A stretch of DNA of 64,000 bases from the NCBI GenBank assembly GCA_018340805.1, contig JACMZG010001908.1, forward strand, positions 37,443,558-37,507,557, in the 5' to 3' direction. Below the pieces are notes generated by a model. The model did no database searches and was not told the origin of the DNA. It worked only from the letters and a program-made list of their open reading frames with translations. Below are positions 12,719-24,135 of the stretch, piece by piece. Within the stretch, counting starts at the first letter, position 1. The number at the start of each line of letters is the position of its first letter. The position numbers and the translations under genes were made by a program. Source of the stretch: Microvelia longipes. Its lineage: Eukaryota; Arthropoda; Insecta; Hemiptera; Veliidae.

Positions 12719-15031
12719 TATAATAAGATAAAAATAAAAGACAATTTCTATATTAAAAAAGTTAAAACATACTTTAAAATTAAAAATTTGAAGTGGTTAG
12801 GGGAAGGGGGGGACAGAGAAAACCACAAACTTATCAACAAACTTACTTAGCAATGGTTACTAGAGGTTATGGTGATTAGACATCTATATTTAAAGCAAAC
12901 TTTAAAACTAAAAACTTTTTCGCCCTTAGTCCCAGTTACTGTCTCCCTAGCGTATGATAAACACTATTTATATTTGCATGTTTCGCCGATGCAAGAAAAA
13001 GATACCCTTCTATAACTGGTAATGGTGTTTACCTAGAATGCTACAAGCCTCAGGATACAAGATAATCATTGGTAATTCTTAAACCCTTAAATGATAAATT
13101 ACCAATAAAATAAATAGATATTTACGCCTAAGATATTAAATAAAAACGTAATAATATTACTGTTTACTTCCTTGTTTCATAAGTACCCAAGACTCGACTG
13201 ACAAATGAAAAATAATTTAATTCTTACTCACACAAAATTATAAGCAAGATAAATGAACTTTACCTAAATAAATTAGTTGGTAACATCATAAAAGCTTGAG
13301 AACAATCACTCCAACGCGCACAGCCCTCATTTATCAACATTAACCAATTTTTTACAGTGATAAAATATTTATTATATGACGTCATTTTTGAGTAACACAG
13401 AAATCAAGATAAATGAGGGAAGGAGAGGAAAAACAAAAAATGCATTTTGTTTAGGCTGCAGCTAGAGGGTTGCCTGAGATAAGGGAAGGGTCCCTATCAG
13501 TCTTGGCAGACGAAATCATATTATTATGAAGGGAGGAACTTGTCGGTATAGTTTTAAAATATAATGAATTTTAAAACTTAAAAGTCATTGATATTGGAAC
13601 TTATTAAAATAAAGCATAAGTGGCATCATATATTTTAGATTTTAATAGAATTGTTACCATTTAGCAGTCGCAGAATCAACTAACTACAGACACCTAGTTC
13701 CTACTCTAGATTCTACCCTTCAACACATTTTATAACAATGTTTTTGGTTTTTTAAGTGTTTACTTTAGAGACACCAGAATAAACATTTTTTAACTTTTTA
13801 TTATTTAAATTTCAAAGCAAATTTATAAAATATGAATTCTAAAAAAGTCTTAGTATGCTAAGAAATATATTTTAGCTTAAAAAGTAGGGAAAAGTTTAAT
13901 ATGTGAAATTTTTCTTATTAAAAATTAAATAGCTGAATTTTTAATTCATTAAAGGTGCCTGTGAATAATTCATTCGTATGAAAAAAAGTTTGCGGTATAT
14001 TCTTTAAAAGAATGCAAGTAAGAGTTTTTTAAGGAAACTCCGAGCAAAGTCCTTTAAAAAATATCAGGACTTAAAAATGTATGTATAGCACCACCTTCTT
14101 GTTTTGTTAAAAGAAAATGGTACAATAAAATATTCAATGAGTAAGAAAAATGCTAAAATCTTCTAAAAAAGACAGGGAGTAGGTATTCGTGAAAATAGAG
14201 GGAGTTTAAGTGGGAAAAGCAAGCAGTGGCGGGAAAAGGGGAACATATTGGCGGCTAGTGAAGTATGTTACAATACCACTTATTCACAACTAAGTTAATA
14301 TTATAAATTTATATTTGAATTTTTTAATTAAGAACCAACAAATTTTTGGAAGAAACTAAAAAATCAAAACGATAGAAAGTTAGTAAAAAATATTTTATAA
14401 TGAATATTAAAGTGTAACATATTTAATTTTAAAACCACTTGTAAGAAATAAAGAGGGAGTTATAGTAATATATAATTTACAAAGGTTTTTGGATGTTCCC
14501 TATAGCAGCACATGATTAGATAAAAGAAGTAAAAAATAAGTGTTTGTGAAAATTGTATTCAATGTACTGAAACATTAAATAGAATAGAAAAAGTCATTCA
14601 GTATAAGTTTACATTGTATTATGAACAAGTATTTCGAAGCTAATATATTTTATTTAACATTGATACGTAATAGTAACATTATATAAACCTTTACGTGGCT
14701 CAATAATAATTTTTCCTTCATGCTAGAGAAAAATATAACTAACTGCATATTAGTGAATTTGTTTTAGATATTAGGTGTTATTTAACAGACCGACAAACCA
14801 TAAAAATTAATAATATAAACTCATGCTGATACAGTATACAGTATACCTACCCAACGTATCGTAATTTAAAAAAAAATTATCGAACATAAAAGGATACAAG
14901 ATTCATGGACATATAATATTTTACATGTTTTCTCTTATCACATGACTTCTCATTGTGTAATACCTTACATGTCCGATAATATAATAGAAAAATTAAAATC
15001 AAGCAATACAAAGGAAAGTTAATAAATAATA
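12719..15031. other. AT-rich stretch, nothing recognised
   Basis: A CRE palindrome TGACGTCA lies at 13377-13384. No other supported feature. Confidence 0.45.
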
Positions 15032-15086
15032 TACACACACACATATATATATACATACATACATACATATACATAATAATATATAT

Positions 15087-15150
<64 letters not shown>

Positions 15151-15179
15151 GTATGTGTGTGTGTGTGTGTGTATGTATG
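15032..15179. repeat. Self-complementary (AC)n(AT)n(GT)n microsatellite
   Basis: (AC) then (AT)/(CATA) then a long (TA) tract then (GT) then GTATGTATG. The two ends can pair, so the whole tract may fold. Confidence 0.95.
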
Positions 15180-15654
15180 ACCCTTCAAAAGCGTAATTTA
15201 AAATAAATATTTACTATAAATGACGTCACTAATACTTTACGAAACAACCTAAAAAACAACTTTCCTTGAAATCCACTCTCTGACACCTAAAAAGATTTTA
15301 TTATTTAATTCTACAAAAGAAATGATAGAGAAAATGAATTTTGGCATTTTATATACTGTTTCAACTTGACTGGCAACATACGCACTGTGGTAGCTCAGGA
15401 AATATTATGAAATTAAATATTTAAGCTTTAATAATACCAAAAACTCTTTATATATACTCGAAAATTTATTTCAGGTATCGCAAAAAGGTTTAGGAAAGAA
15501 AAAAGATTTCTACTTTGTATGAAAAGTCAGTTATATGGTAAATAATAAATAAAACTATTAAGTAACTAAAAATAGTAATAAAATATCAAATGTAAAAAAA
15601 ACTCGAAAAAAGTAAATCGATTTTAAATTATTTTCATGAATGTGTTTTTAGTTT

Positions 15655-16890
15655 ATCTCATTTATACCGTAGGCATCTAGTGAATAGATTCCGTTTGCAC
15701 AAGACATTTGTAACCGAGATTTCACCGGAATTATCCATTTTATTTGTTTTTTTGAAATTTTCTGAGTGGTTCTGACATAGTTGTCTGTCTTTATATGTAT
15801 GATATCATATGCTTCCATTCTGTTTCTGCAAAAGAGATTTACACAAAAATCAATCTTTCTAGTTATGGTACATTATCTATATCTAATCCATCTTTTGCCA
15901 CGTAATTATAACAATAGTATCTGCCATATACTAAATTTATAAATAAACTCCCATCTGTGTGCATTCACTGGATTGCTTCTCTTACCAGGCTTCTCCAGCC
16001 AATGAAACAATATTAGCTCTAATACATGTAACAATGATTGCGTTGAATTAATCTATATAAAACAAAAAAAAATCTATTTATGGTATCCATTTAAGGGGCC
16101 GATGAAGTGGAAGAGTTTCTCATTTTTGAGTTCCCCAGGCTCTAATTTTTAGGCTAGAGCCGTGATTTTTTTTGCTTAAAGTTGGCACGACTATTTTCCA
16201 TTATTTACCAAACAAATTTACAAAGTTTTTTTTTTTTTTTTTTTTTTTTTTATTTGGCATTGATTTATAAAACCATTTAAGCCATAAAAGTATCATCAAT
16301 AATGATGAAAAATTTAATTATTAATCAAGTTTCAATTAGATTTTTGAGTGTTTAAAAGTTATTGATTTTCTTGAATTACATAGTTCAAATTGAACGATTA
16401 AATTTTTTTATTCTTCAATGTTGCTGTTTAAGAGTTTAAGTCTAATTGTTTGTAAATTAGTTATTGTTTACTAACATAGAAAATGAAAAAAGAGTAAATG
16501 ATTATTATTCCCATTTTTATAATTAAATTGTCTATTTGATAATTTTTAATTTTCCTTCGTTGTCTTTTTTTGTTTATTATTCTTTTTTGTTTTGTTTTTG
16601 TTTTGTTTTTATTTGTTATTTTTTCTTTTTTATTGTTTATTCTTTACAAAGTTATATTTAAATACGGCATAAATATTTAAATACCCACTGTTTTTTAGGG
16701 TTCACTTTCGAAGAGCTTAGATCTTACACAGCGTACATCTTTCCTTTCTGAGGACGAGTGAAACGAGCCCTATGATAAAATAATTATAAATTAGGGGTAT
16801 GAAGACAAGCGAAGCGAGTCCACGGTTGTGAGGAGATAAGTGCACTGAATCTGATAAGGCGAAGAAAATTTCTGAGGTAACTCCGTAAGT
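15655..16890 (+). repeat. Family A interspersed repeat, copy 3, split by a retroposon
   Basis: The hairpin end is near 15655 (CTCATTTATACCGTAGGCAT), then ACCGGAATTATCC, GAGTGGTTCTGACATAGTTG and AAAATCAATCTTTCTAGTTA. The far end at 16740-16890 has two internal motifs (GAGGACGAGTGAAACGAGCC and GAAGACAAGCGAAGCGAGTC). It is interrupted by 16226-16642. The middle (about 15930-16210) is poorly conserved. Confidence 0.65.
16226..16642 (-). mobile_element. Poly(A)-tailed retroposon, AT-rich
   Basis: T26 (16226-16251) reads as a long A tail on the minus strand. A 9-bp repeat TTTACAAAG flanks the insert (16217-16225 and 16643-16651). On the minus strand GCCAAATA meets the tail. The body is AT-rich with TTTTGTTTTGTTTTTG-like text and no recognisable domain. 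The long uninterrupted tail suggests a fairly recent insertion. Confidence 0.65.
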
Positions 16891-17892
16891 GCTTTTTTTT
16901 AATAAAAATAGTTCTTTTTAAGTTTTAATTTAGCAAAATCTAAAAGAGAAGGTATACATTATATTTAGTATAAGTAAATTTAAACTTTATTCTTTAATCA
17001 CTTAATTTAAAATTAATTTTAACACTTGATTTAAAAAATGAATATAAACTAAACTAATAGTTGATGGGCGCATTATTTGATGATCTTAAGATCAAAAACA
17101 AGATCGACCCAAACTAGATGTATTTAAACTAGGAAAATTTAATTGGTACTAAAGTTGGATTTATTTTGTTCCTTTGTTTAAAACAAAAACAATTTTACTA
17201 TGTTTATGTAAACGACCGCATTATTAGAACATACATGGTAAATATATTTTACACTTGGTAATGTACGAAATTATAAAACTGAACATGGAATCAGAGATAC
17301 TCTCATTGATATCATTTTTGAGCCACCCATAAGCTAAAATCTTCATCAATTTAAAACTAAATAACAAAGCTGAAATAACCAACTGCAAACTCAAAAACTA
17401 AAAATATACGCGATCTTAAAACAATGATAAAAATATTTAGGACACAACACACTAAAAGACATAAACATTAAAAAATGCAATATTATTTTTTGACATTAAT
17501 TGCTTTTAAAGAATTCCTACGAAATAAATGTTAATACATTGTATAAGACGTTAAAATATTAAACATTTTTCTTCAAATGCATATACATTATATTATTCTT
17601 AAAATGTGTTTTTTATTACTTTTAAAAATAGATGATGTGACGTTTATTGCCATCAAAGATGGCATTAGATACTTAATACGTACTTAAGAATCACCCAGCA
17701 ACCAGTACTAAATGATATAAATATTAAACGTGTCACAAAATATAATACAAAATTTTATTTATTTAACTCTCAAGCTACTGTAAAATATTGATTATTAAAT
17801 CGTTTATTACTACTTCTAGAAAAATAAAGTTAATAAAAATCTTTAGTTAAAACAATACTAATAAATTTAGTAAAATTACATTGATCAAAAGA
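16891..17892. other. AT-rich stretch, nothing recognised
   Basis: No supported feature. Confidence 0.5.
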
Positions 17893-18125
17893 CGCCACTA
17901 TGGTCGAGGTCGTTAAAGCGTCAGCATTTAACTGACCTTCGACGCAACGGTCAAAGGGGTGCGGGGTTCCCAGCTTAGGTTTTGCTCTCAGTTTTTATTG
18001 TTTAAATAAACTATCGCCAACTTTAGAATACACTTTGAGTGTAACTGTTGCCACAACCGCCCGAGGTTGTTCCCGCAGGAGTGCTATCCCCGATGAGCTG
18101 CAAGGCTCCAATAATAATTATATTA
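17893..18125 (+). mobile_element. tRNA-derived SINE, second well-kept copy
   Basis: Starts GCCACTATGGTCGAGGTCGT (box A region). Box B is disrupted (GGGGTTCCCAGC). The core TCGCCAACTTTAGAATACAC, then CCGCCCGAGGTTGTTCCCGC and GAGCTGCAAGGCTCCAATAA, match the family. The tail is ATAATAATTATATTA. No clear flanking duplication. Confidence 0.8.
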
Positions 18126-18241
18126 AGCAATATTTTTTTTTGACTGGCAATATGAACACAAATTTGAAAGCATATAACAATGGATACAACAGTGTCCTAT
18201 TAAAATATTTTGTTTAATTTACATGCAACTAGTCTGCAAAG

Positions 18242-18291
18242 CGTGGTTTCAGTGCAACAGATAAATAAATATCTGTTGCACTAAAACCACG
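18242..18291. repeat. 22-bp hairpin
   Basis: CGTGGTTTCAGTGCAACAGA and its complement TCTGTTGCACTAAAACCACG (arms 18242-18263 and 18270-18291), one mismatch, 6-base loop AATAAA. Unusually clean for this DNA. It could be a recent foldback or the end of a transposon; a small-RNA precursor is possible but unsupported. Confidence 0.8.
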
Positions 18292-18544
18292 ATTTGTGTT
18301 GCAATTAAAATTTTAATTAGAAATAAAAGAAGATGCTGCTACTACTACTACAAAATTAGTAAGAGGCTATAGAGTACAAGCACTATTATGTGGAACTAGC
18401 CGAACGGGATAAAGGGTACCCTCTAGTACAAAGCCAAGGAAGTTGCCAAACTTTAAGGGGGCTCATTAATTAAGGGAGTAGATGACTATTATTGGCATTA
18501 AAGTAATATAAACACGAAGAAGGGAAACAGATACGATTTCTGTC

Positions 18545-18660
18545 AGACATTAGATGTAGTTCACGTTTTGTTCAAAAGAGAGATGGCTCCAAATATGTCT
18601 ATGGTTACAGCCGAGGAGGTTCAACGATTTGGTTGTTCCGTAGCAGCGCAGAGAATATAG
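18545..18660 (+). pseudogene. Possible coding remnant
   Basis: A short frame with coding-like texture: RYDFCQTLDVVHVLFKREMA then PNMSMVTAEEVQRFGCSVAA and a stop at 18658-18660. Composition is richer than the background. I do not recognise the family. It may be a transposon or exon relic. Confidence 0.2.
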
Positions 18661-18779
18661 TAAGCATGTCGGTTATAATCGGTTTGACTCGTATATTTCC
18701 AGTGTGACAGAAAAACTTGAGTATACAATGTTTACTCGCAAGATGTTAGAAATTTATATTTTCATAAACATGTATCAGC

Positions 18780-19073
18780 TTGAATTTAAGGAAAAATAAT
18801 TAAGACTTCAGTCCTATTAAAATATTCTGTTTAATTTACATTAACAGACCTTTAGCTTGGCGAAGCCAGACATCTTCAGTTTTAAAAAAGATAAAATTAA
18901 AAAAAAGAAACAAACCAAACAACCATCGCCAAAAATTTTATGATTAACCTTACCAAAACCAAAAAAAAAACATAAGAACATCACCAACAAACTTATTTAC
19001 AAGTTAAACACATTAATAGAAGTTAGACACATTTTAATAGGATTGAAGTCTTCATTATTTTCCTAAAATTCAA
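18780..19073. mobile_element. Foldback/MITE-like element, ~50-bp arms
   Basis: TTGAATTTAAGGAAAAATAA...ACTTCAGTCCTATTAAAATA at 18780-18825 is inverted at 19026-19073 (TATTTTAATAGGATTGAAG...TTTTCCTAAAATTCAA), about 88% by eye. Part of the left arm (CCTATTAAAATATT.TGTTT) also occurs in direct orientation at 18196-18222. No coding capacity. Confidence 0.6.
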
Positions 19074-19498
19074 TTCTCAACAGTCCAAAAATCAATTTGT
19101 CAATTTTGGTTCCCTCTTTTACCTCAATTTTGAGGGACAAGCGCTAGTAGTCTGTCAAAGGTAGAAAAAGAGCAAAGAGATTAACAATAGTATTAGTTTC
19201 TTTGAAGAAGAGGAAGTTGGCAATCTTGCCGTATAGGAATATATTATTTGTGGCCACAGCCATCTTGTTTTACCCTTGTGCATGTAAACAAACTATTTAT
19301 TGCATTTCATTTTACATTTTAGTATAAAATGTTTATAATTTGTGTAAGAAATATTTTATATCACATCCTATAAAGGTTTAAGTGATTCTTTAAGTACTAG
19401 TTTTGCTTAAATTGCTAAAATCGTCGGTATATTTTTTAATTCTGAGAAGACACTTTTTTGACATAAATAAATTATTTTAACATTTTTTTTTAAATTTG

Positions 19499-19502
19499 CA
19501 TA

Positions 19503-19575
<73 letters not shown>
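19499..19575. repeat. (TA)n(TG)n microsatellite
   Basis: TA units to about 19536, then TG units to about 19573. Confidence 0.95.
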
Positions 19576-22132
19576 CGAAAATACTCCTTTAAAAACTCAG
19601 CCTTATGTTATCAGAGTTACTAATAAAATTAAAAACAAAAAAGGTTTATCCTAAATGGTCATTCACTACAATTAGAACTAACTATAACCTAATCATACAA
19701 GCCTGGATTTTTGCATGGTTTAGTATAAAAATTTTTAAACTTGGTTTATATATATATATTACTTTAATTAGCCTACTGAGTTCCGAAGCAAGTATAAGTC
19801 ACCGGCTTGGTAAGTATAGTATTTATTCATTATTACAGTACCCTTGAAGCCAATAATGCTTTATTACCGATTTACATAATCTGTTTAGAGTGGATATATT
19901 ATTTATTTTAAAGAGATGAAAGATATAATTCAATAAAAATACAAAAAAAAGGAATATAATGTAAAATAAAGAAGTTTTAATATTTATTAGCCATTGAGAA
20001 GAAAATATTATTAAAAATAGAGATAAATTATTAAATTTTAGAGCCATCTACTTCATAGAGAAGCCAAGTTTATAAAATATGAATGATACAGTTTACATAT
20101 TATATTATCTAATACAAAACCTGTATAACACTTTAATTATAAACTTTGTTATTATATCACACAACTTACAACAGAAACACATGCATTTTTTTACTACAAA
20201 AAAGGTATATACACAAAGGCGTTAGTATATTCAACTACTTAAATATTTAATATCAGAATTAAGGCATGATTAGACTTTGTAAAAGGTATAAGAGGGGGCA
20301 TGAATTACCTAAAAACCTGGTTGAAAACCTGGTTTTATAAAGAGAAAGGTTATTAATAATAATGCACTGGTTATATCCCACCTAAAAAGATAAAGGCGTG
20401 CAGAGTTTATAACGTTAACCTTTAATAAATAACAAAGCAATGTAAAACTAATTATATTTATTACTTTGTAAGGAGATATGGTAGGAGGTATGTTCTGGTC
20501 AGACAAATATATGCATAGAAAAACGTAAATTTGTAATATAAGTGAGAAGAGGTCTTTTACACTTAAACGTTAGCCTACCCCAAATCAAAGCCAAGGGACT
20601 TTATTTTTAATTATAATTAAAATAAGATATCTAAAATATGTTAAAAAGGTATTTAAAATAAGGATAACTTTAAAATATACAGCAGTAAATCAAAATATGA
20701 TTTAAGTTTTACTCGTAAATGGTAGGTGTCTTAAAATAATTGTAATAAATTATTTTTTATTTATGTTATATTATACTAATAATAGTTTTAATTACCTTTT
20801 GTATTTATATTATCTAAATAAAGAAAATTTAAAAAATAAAAATTAAAGTAAAACATAAAGGCAGGAAAGTTTTAAAAAATCGGGTAGGGCTACTTTAGTA
20901 GTTTTCCTCCCAACTTTGGATTTTCTATGCTCGTTCTCAGAATAGGAGAAATTAATGTAGGTTGTTACAGATTTGGTCTCGATGCGTAGTTTCAGATTAC
21001 CTTAAGACACAAATCGTGGCTCTTAAATAGTGAATCACTCATATTTAAGTCCTAAGTCTTAAATATTATAATTTATTCGCGTTTGGTCGGACAAATCAAC
21101 CAGATCAAGCCAAAAACACATTTTTTCAAGGTAAATTGATATTAATACTTACTTTTAAAAAATACGAATGCTTTACATAATCTAATTATATAATTTAAGT
21201 ATTTTTGGTACTTGTTTTGTACAAGGTTCTATTGGCATTAACCTCTTTACTCGCATAAATAATTTTAAAAATTTTCTTTAAAAAATTATAATAATTTTGA
21301 AAAAATAAATAAAATGAAGCAGTAGAAGCGCGGGCGTCTTCTATACCTAATAAAACTGACTTCAACCCTGTGAAACAAAGCTCAGGGCTAAAGTTTTGTT
21401 GTTTCGGTTTATTAATTTTTAGAATAATTAGGTTGTTTGTTCTGTTAGGGAAAAGCTCGGCGCCCCTCGTCTGGTGGTGCCGAGGATGAGAAGGTACCAC
21501 GACCCATATTAGAAAACCTCCCAACCCACTACCAACATATTCATTATTCAAACACTATTAAATCACAGTCCAATAAATCTGTTTTATAATAGAACAGCTA
21601 CTAAAAAAAGGAAAATTTTACAGAACTTTCCTCGACATTTATTAATTATTATTAATGTTTTTAACCATTTCTCTCGCAATACTAGATGATTTTTAGGTTT
21701 GTGAAAAATTTAATTTTTTGGTAGCACGAGCACAGCTATGAGGTACAAAAATCAACATTAATACGCAAACTTTTCGCTACGTTTTTCTCCTTAAATAATA
21801 ACTATATTATTATTTAATTATTTTAGAAGAACTTTTACGTTAGGTTAACTTTTGTGGAGAATTTCAACGCAGAGTTTTCTCGTTGTAAAAATAAATGAAA
21901 ATCAAACAAAATTTAAATTTTATATAATTTAAACTTTGTCACCAATTTTATTTGTAGAGCTGGGAGCTATTTACATAAATAAAAGTTGAATATATTTTTA
22001 ACAGCATTTCTCATAGCCAATGGCGTGCATCCTATAGTCTGTTATGAATCATGGTTCATAACTCCGTTTTAACAAAGATTATGCTACACCATCTAAAAAA
22101 ACTTTAGAGCTTTTGGACTGTCACGAATTGTA
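19576..22132. other. AT-rich stretch with one GC-richer segment
   Basis: The minus-strand text at 21330-21545 (GGTGGTGCCGAGGATGAGAA, CCCATATTAGAAAACCTCCC) is GC-richer and open for 118 codons, but the translation matches no family I know. Probably a repeat relic. Confidence 0.4.
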
Positions 22133-22493
22133 AAAATAATTAAATAATTAATGAATACTTCAGTACTTTGAAAAAATTATTAAAAATAAATTATTGAAAA
22201 ACTTTCAATAACTTAAGATAAGATCCCGTAAATGGATCTTATGGGAGTTTTTATCTTAAGAAGTACAAGATTTATCTTATGCTTATTAATGTTATTTCTT
22301 GTTTAACCATTTACATTTGTTATTTTTACAAGTTTAGTTTGTATATATTGTAATAGTATGATTACAAACTCTTTCGTTTTTGCCAATTTCAGGAAATGAC
22401 GGAGCTTAGGATCCCTGGGTAAAAGCTTTTCAATAATTATTTTCAATAAATTTTCAAACGACTTAATTCTTCATTAATTATTTAATTATTATA
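22133..22493. mobile_element. AT-rich inverted-repeat element, ~70-bp arms
   Basis: The left arm 22133-22205 (AAATAATTAATGAA ... AATTATTGAAAAACTT) is inverted at 22422-22493 (AAGCTTTTCAATAATTATTT ... TTCATTAATTATTTAATTAT). Between them is a second hairpin (CTTAAGATAA / TTATCTTAAG). The low-complexity sequence lowers confidence. Confidence 0.45.
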
Positions 22494-22620
22494 CCATCTA
22501 TATGTTAAATGTTTTACAACAGTTAATAATTTTATGCGTTTTAAGAACTTCTAAGAGGTTTTACCATCTTTTCAGCTTCAGTGTTTATTCTGCAGAATGA
22601 AACTTTTTATTAAGTTTTAT

Positions 22621-22855
22621 CATTTGATACTACCGAGCTTTGCAACACAATATAAGTGTGCAAGAGACACCTAGGAAATGTAACAAGCAAAATGCAATGC
22701 TACATCTGGGAACTGTTCCATCATTCAACATTCGTCATCGTTGATGGCTCGACATAATGTCATGTCCCACTCTGTTTCGTTACGTCTAACTCATCAGGGC
22801 GCCGACAGAGCCTGAACTCACTCAGACCTTCAATTAATTCTGAAGAATATAATAA
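22621..22855 (+). repeat. R3 interspersed repeat, copy 1
   Basis: Starts CATTTGATACTACCGAGCTT, then CACCTAGGAAATGTAACAAG, CAATGCTACATCTGGGAACT, CATTCGTCATCGTTGATGGC, TTTCGTTACGTCTAACTCAT and CGACAGAGCCTGAACTCACT. It is about 90% identical by eye to the inverted copy 36595-36836. GC-richer than its surroundings. Confidence 0.8.
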
Positions 22856-22965
22856 GAAATATTTATATTAAGTGTGGCGTCTATATAAATTATAGGAGCT
22901 ATTCCGCAAGAAGTTTTAAAATTTCTGTCGGCATAAAAAAATGCAAGATTAAAAATCATCTAGTG

Positions 22966-23060
22966 CAGGGTTTCGCAAACACCAGAACCCGCGGCCCCCA
23001 TGTCAGATAAATGGTACTTGGCCTCCTATCTTTCTTGTATCCCCCCCCCCTCAATAAATC
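22966..23060 (+). mobile_element. hAT-like transposon terminus (fragment)
   Basis: CAGGGTTTCGCAAACACCAG then CCCGCGGCCCCC resembles the CAGNGGTTCNCAAAC...CCGCGGNCCC ends of hAT-superfamily elements, preceded by a possible 8-bp target ATCTAGTG. I found no matching second terminus nearby, so this is probably a relic. Based on resemblance only. Confidence 0.4.
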
Positions 23061-23164
23061 TATAATGTACACTCATCGTTCAACCTTCGTTCACCTGCGT
23101 TTAACACTTCGAATAGCGACATAACAAGAAGCAGTGCGAGAACTTCCATCAGGAAAAAGGTAAA

Positions 23165-24135
23165 GAAATCAGTATATTTTATATGAGTTAATCTTGGCGA
23201 TTTAAACTATCAAGCGAAGATAAATTATAGAATTTCACAGTTCAAAATATTAAATTAATTAGAAATGAAATTTTATCTTTTAAATGATGTTTAAGAGATT
23301 AATTCCTGTAGGTAATAGGAATACAATTAAAAACTTTATCTTTTGATTTAAATTTTTGCTTGTTAAAGGCTTTTTCATTTTACTAAGGTACATCTCTTTT
23401 CTTTATTAATACATTTTCACCTCTGGTTTAACAGTATAAAGCCTAAATTATTAGTTGTTTTGACAGAGATTTTGTGGTATATACTAAACATGGTAAAGAG
23501 TGAATAAACACTTGAGTTTAAAAAATATATTCAATTGTCAAACCACAATAATTACATAAAAAGAAAACTGACCGGTTTCAACTATTAATTAGTCATCGTC
23601 AAAATACATTTATAAACTAGTTTGAGTTTATAAGTACTCTGACGATGACTTATTAATAGTTGAAAACGGTCAGTTTTTTTTTATGTAATTATTGTGGTTC
23701 GACAATTAAATATATTTTTTAAACTCAAGTGTTAACTCATATAAGTGTTAATTCACTCTTTACGATGTTTAGTATAGAGCCTATAGACAAACATTTTGAA
23801 CATTTTCCTAAATTTATGTCTATTTAAGATTCTATACTGTAAAACCAAACCCAAGAATGTATTAAAACAAAAGAGATGTACAGCTTGCAATAAACCAGTA
23901 AAGTATAACAAGGTTACCTAAGTAAAATGAAAGAGACTTAAGCAAGCAGAAACTCTAATCAAAAGATATATATTATACTATTACTATCACCCAAAAGAAA
24001 CAGATCACTTAAGCCCACAACATGAACATAAAAGATACCATTACATTTCTAATTAATTAAGGTTTTTATGAGTAAAATTTCTAAATGGTCAATCAAATTT
24101 AAATATGGCAATTAAACATATATACTCGTAAGCAA
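23165..24135. repeat. Long inverted repeat (~970 bp) with arms of ~450 bp
   Basis: Centred near 23618. The core arms are strong (23492-23602 against 23638-23765): AATAATTACATAAAAAGAAA...ACTGACCGGTTTCAACTATT against AATAGTTGAAAACGGTCAG...TTATGTAATTATTGTGG. Weaker matching continues outward to both ends: ACATCTCTTTT...AATACATT, TCATTTTACT.AGGTA, ATCTTTTGATT and AATTAATTAGAAATG occur in mirrored order. No coding frame. It could be a large foldback transposon or an inverted duplication. Confidence 0.75.

Noticed and set aside
21195..21551. 118-codon minus-strand frame as a gene
   Set aside because: Only the first third has non-AT-driven composition and I recognise no family; more likely a repeat relic.
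21679..21695. ACTAGATGATTTTT paired with 22950-22963 as transposon ends
   Set aside because: A 14-bp match in AT-rich DNA 1.3 kb apart without further similarity; not enough to define an element.
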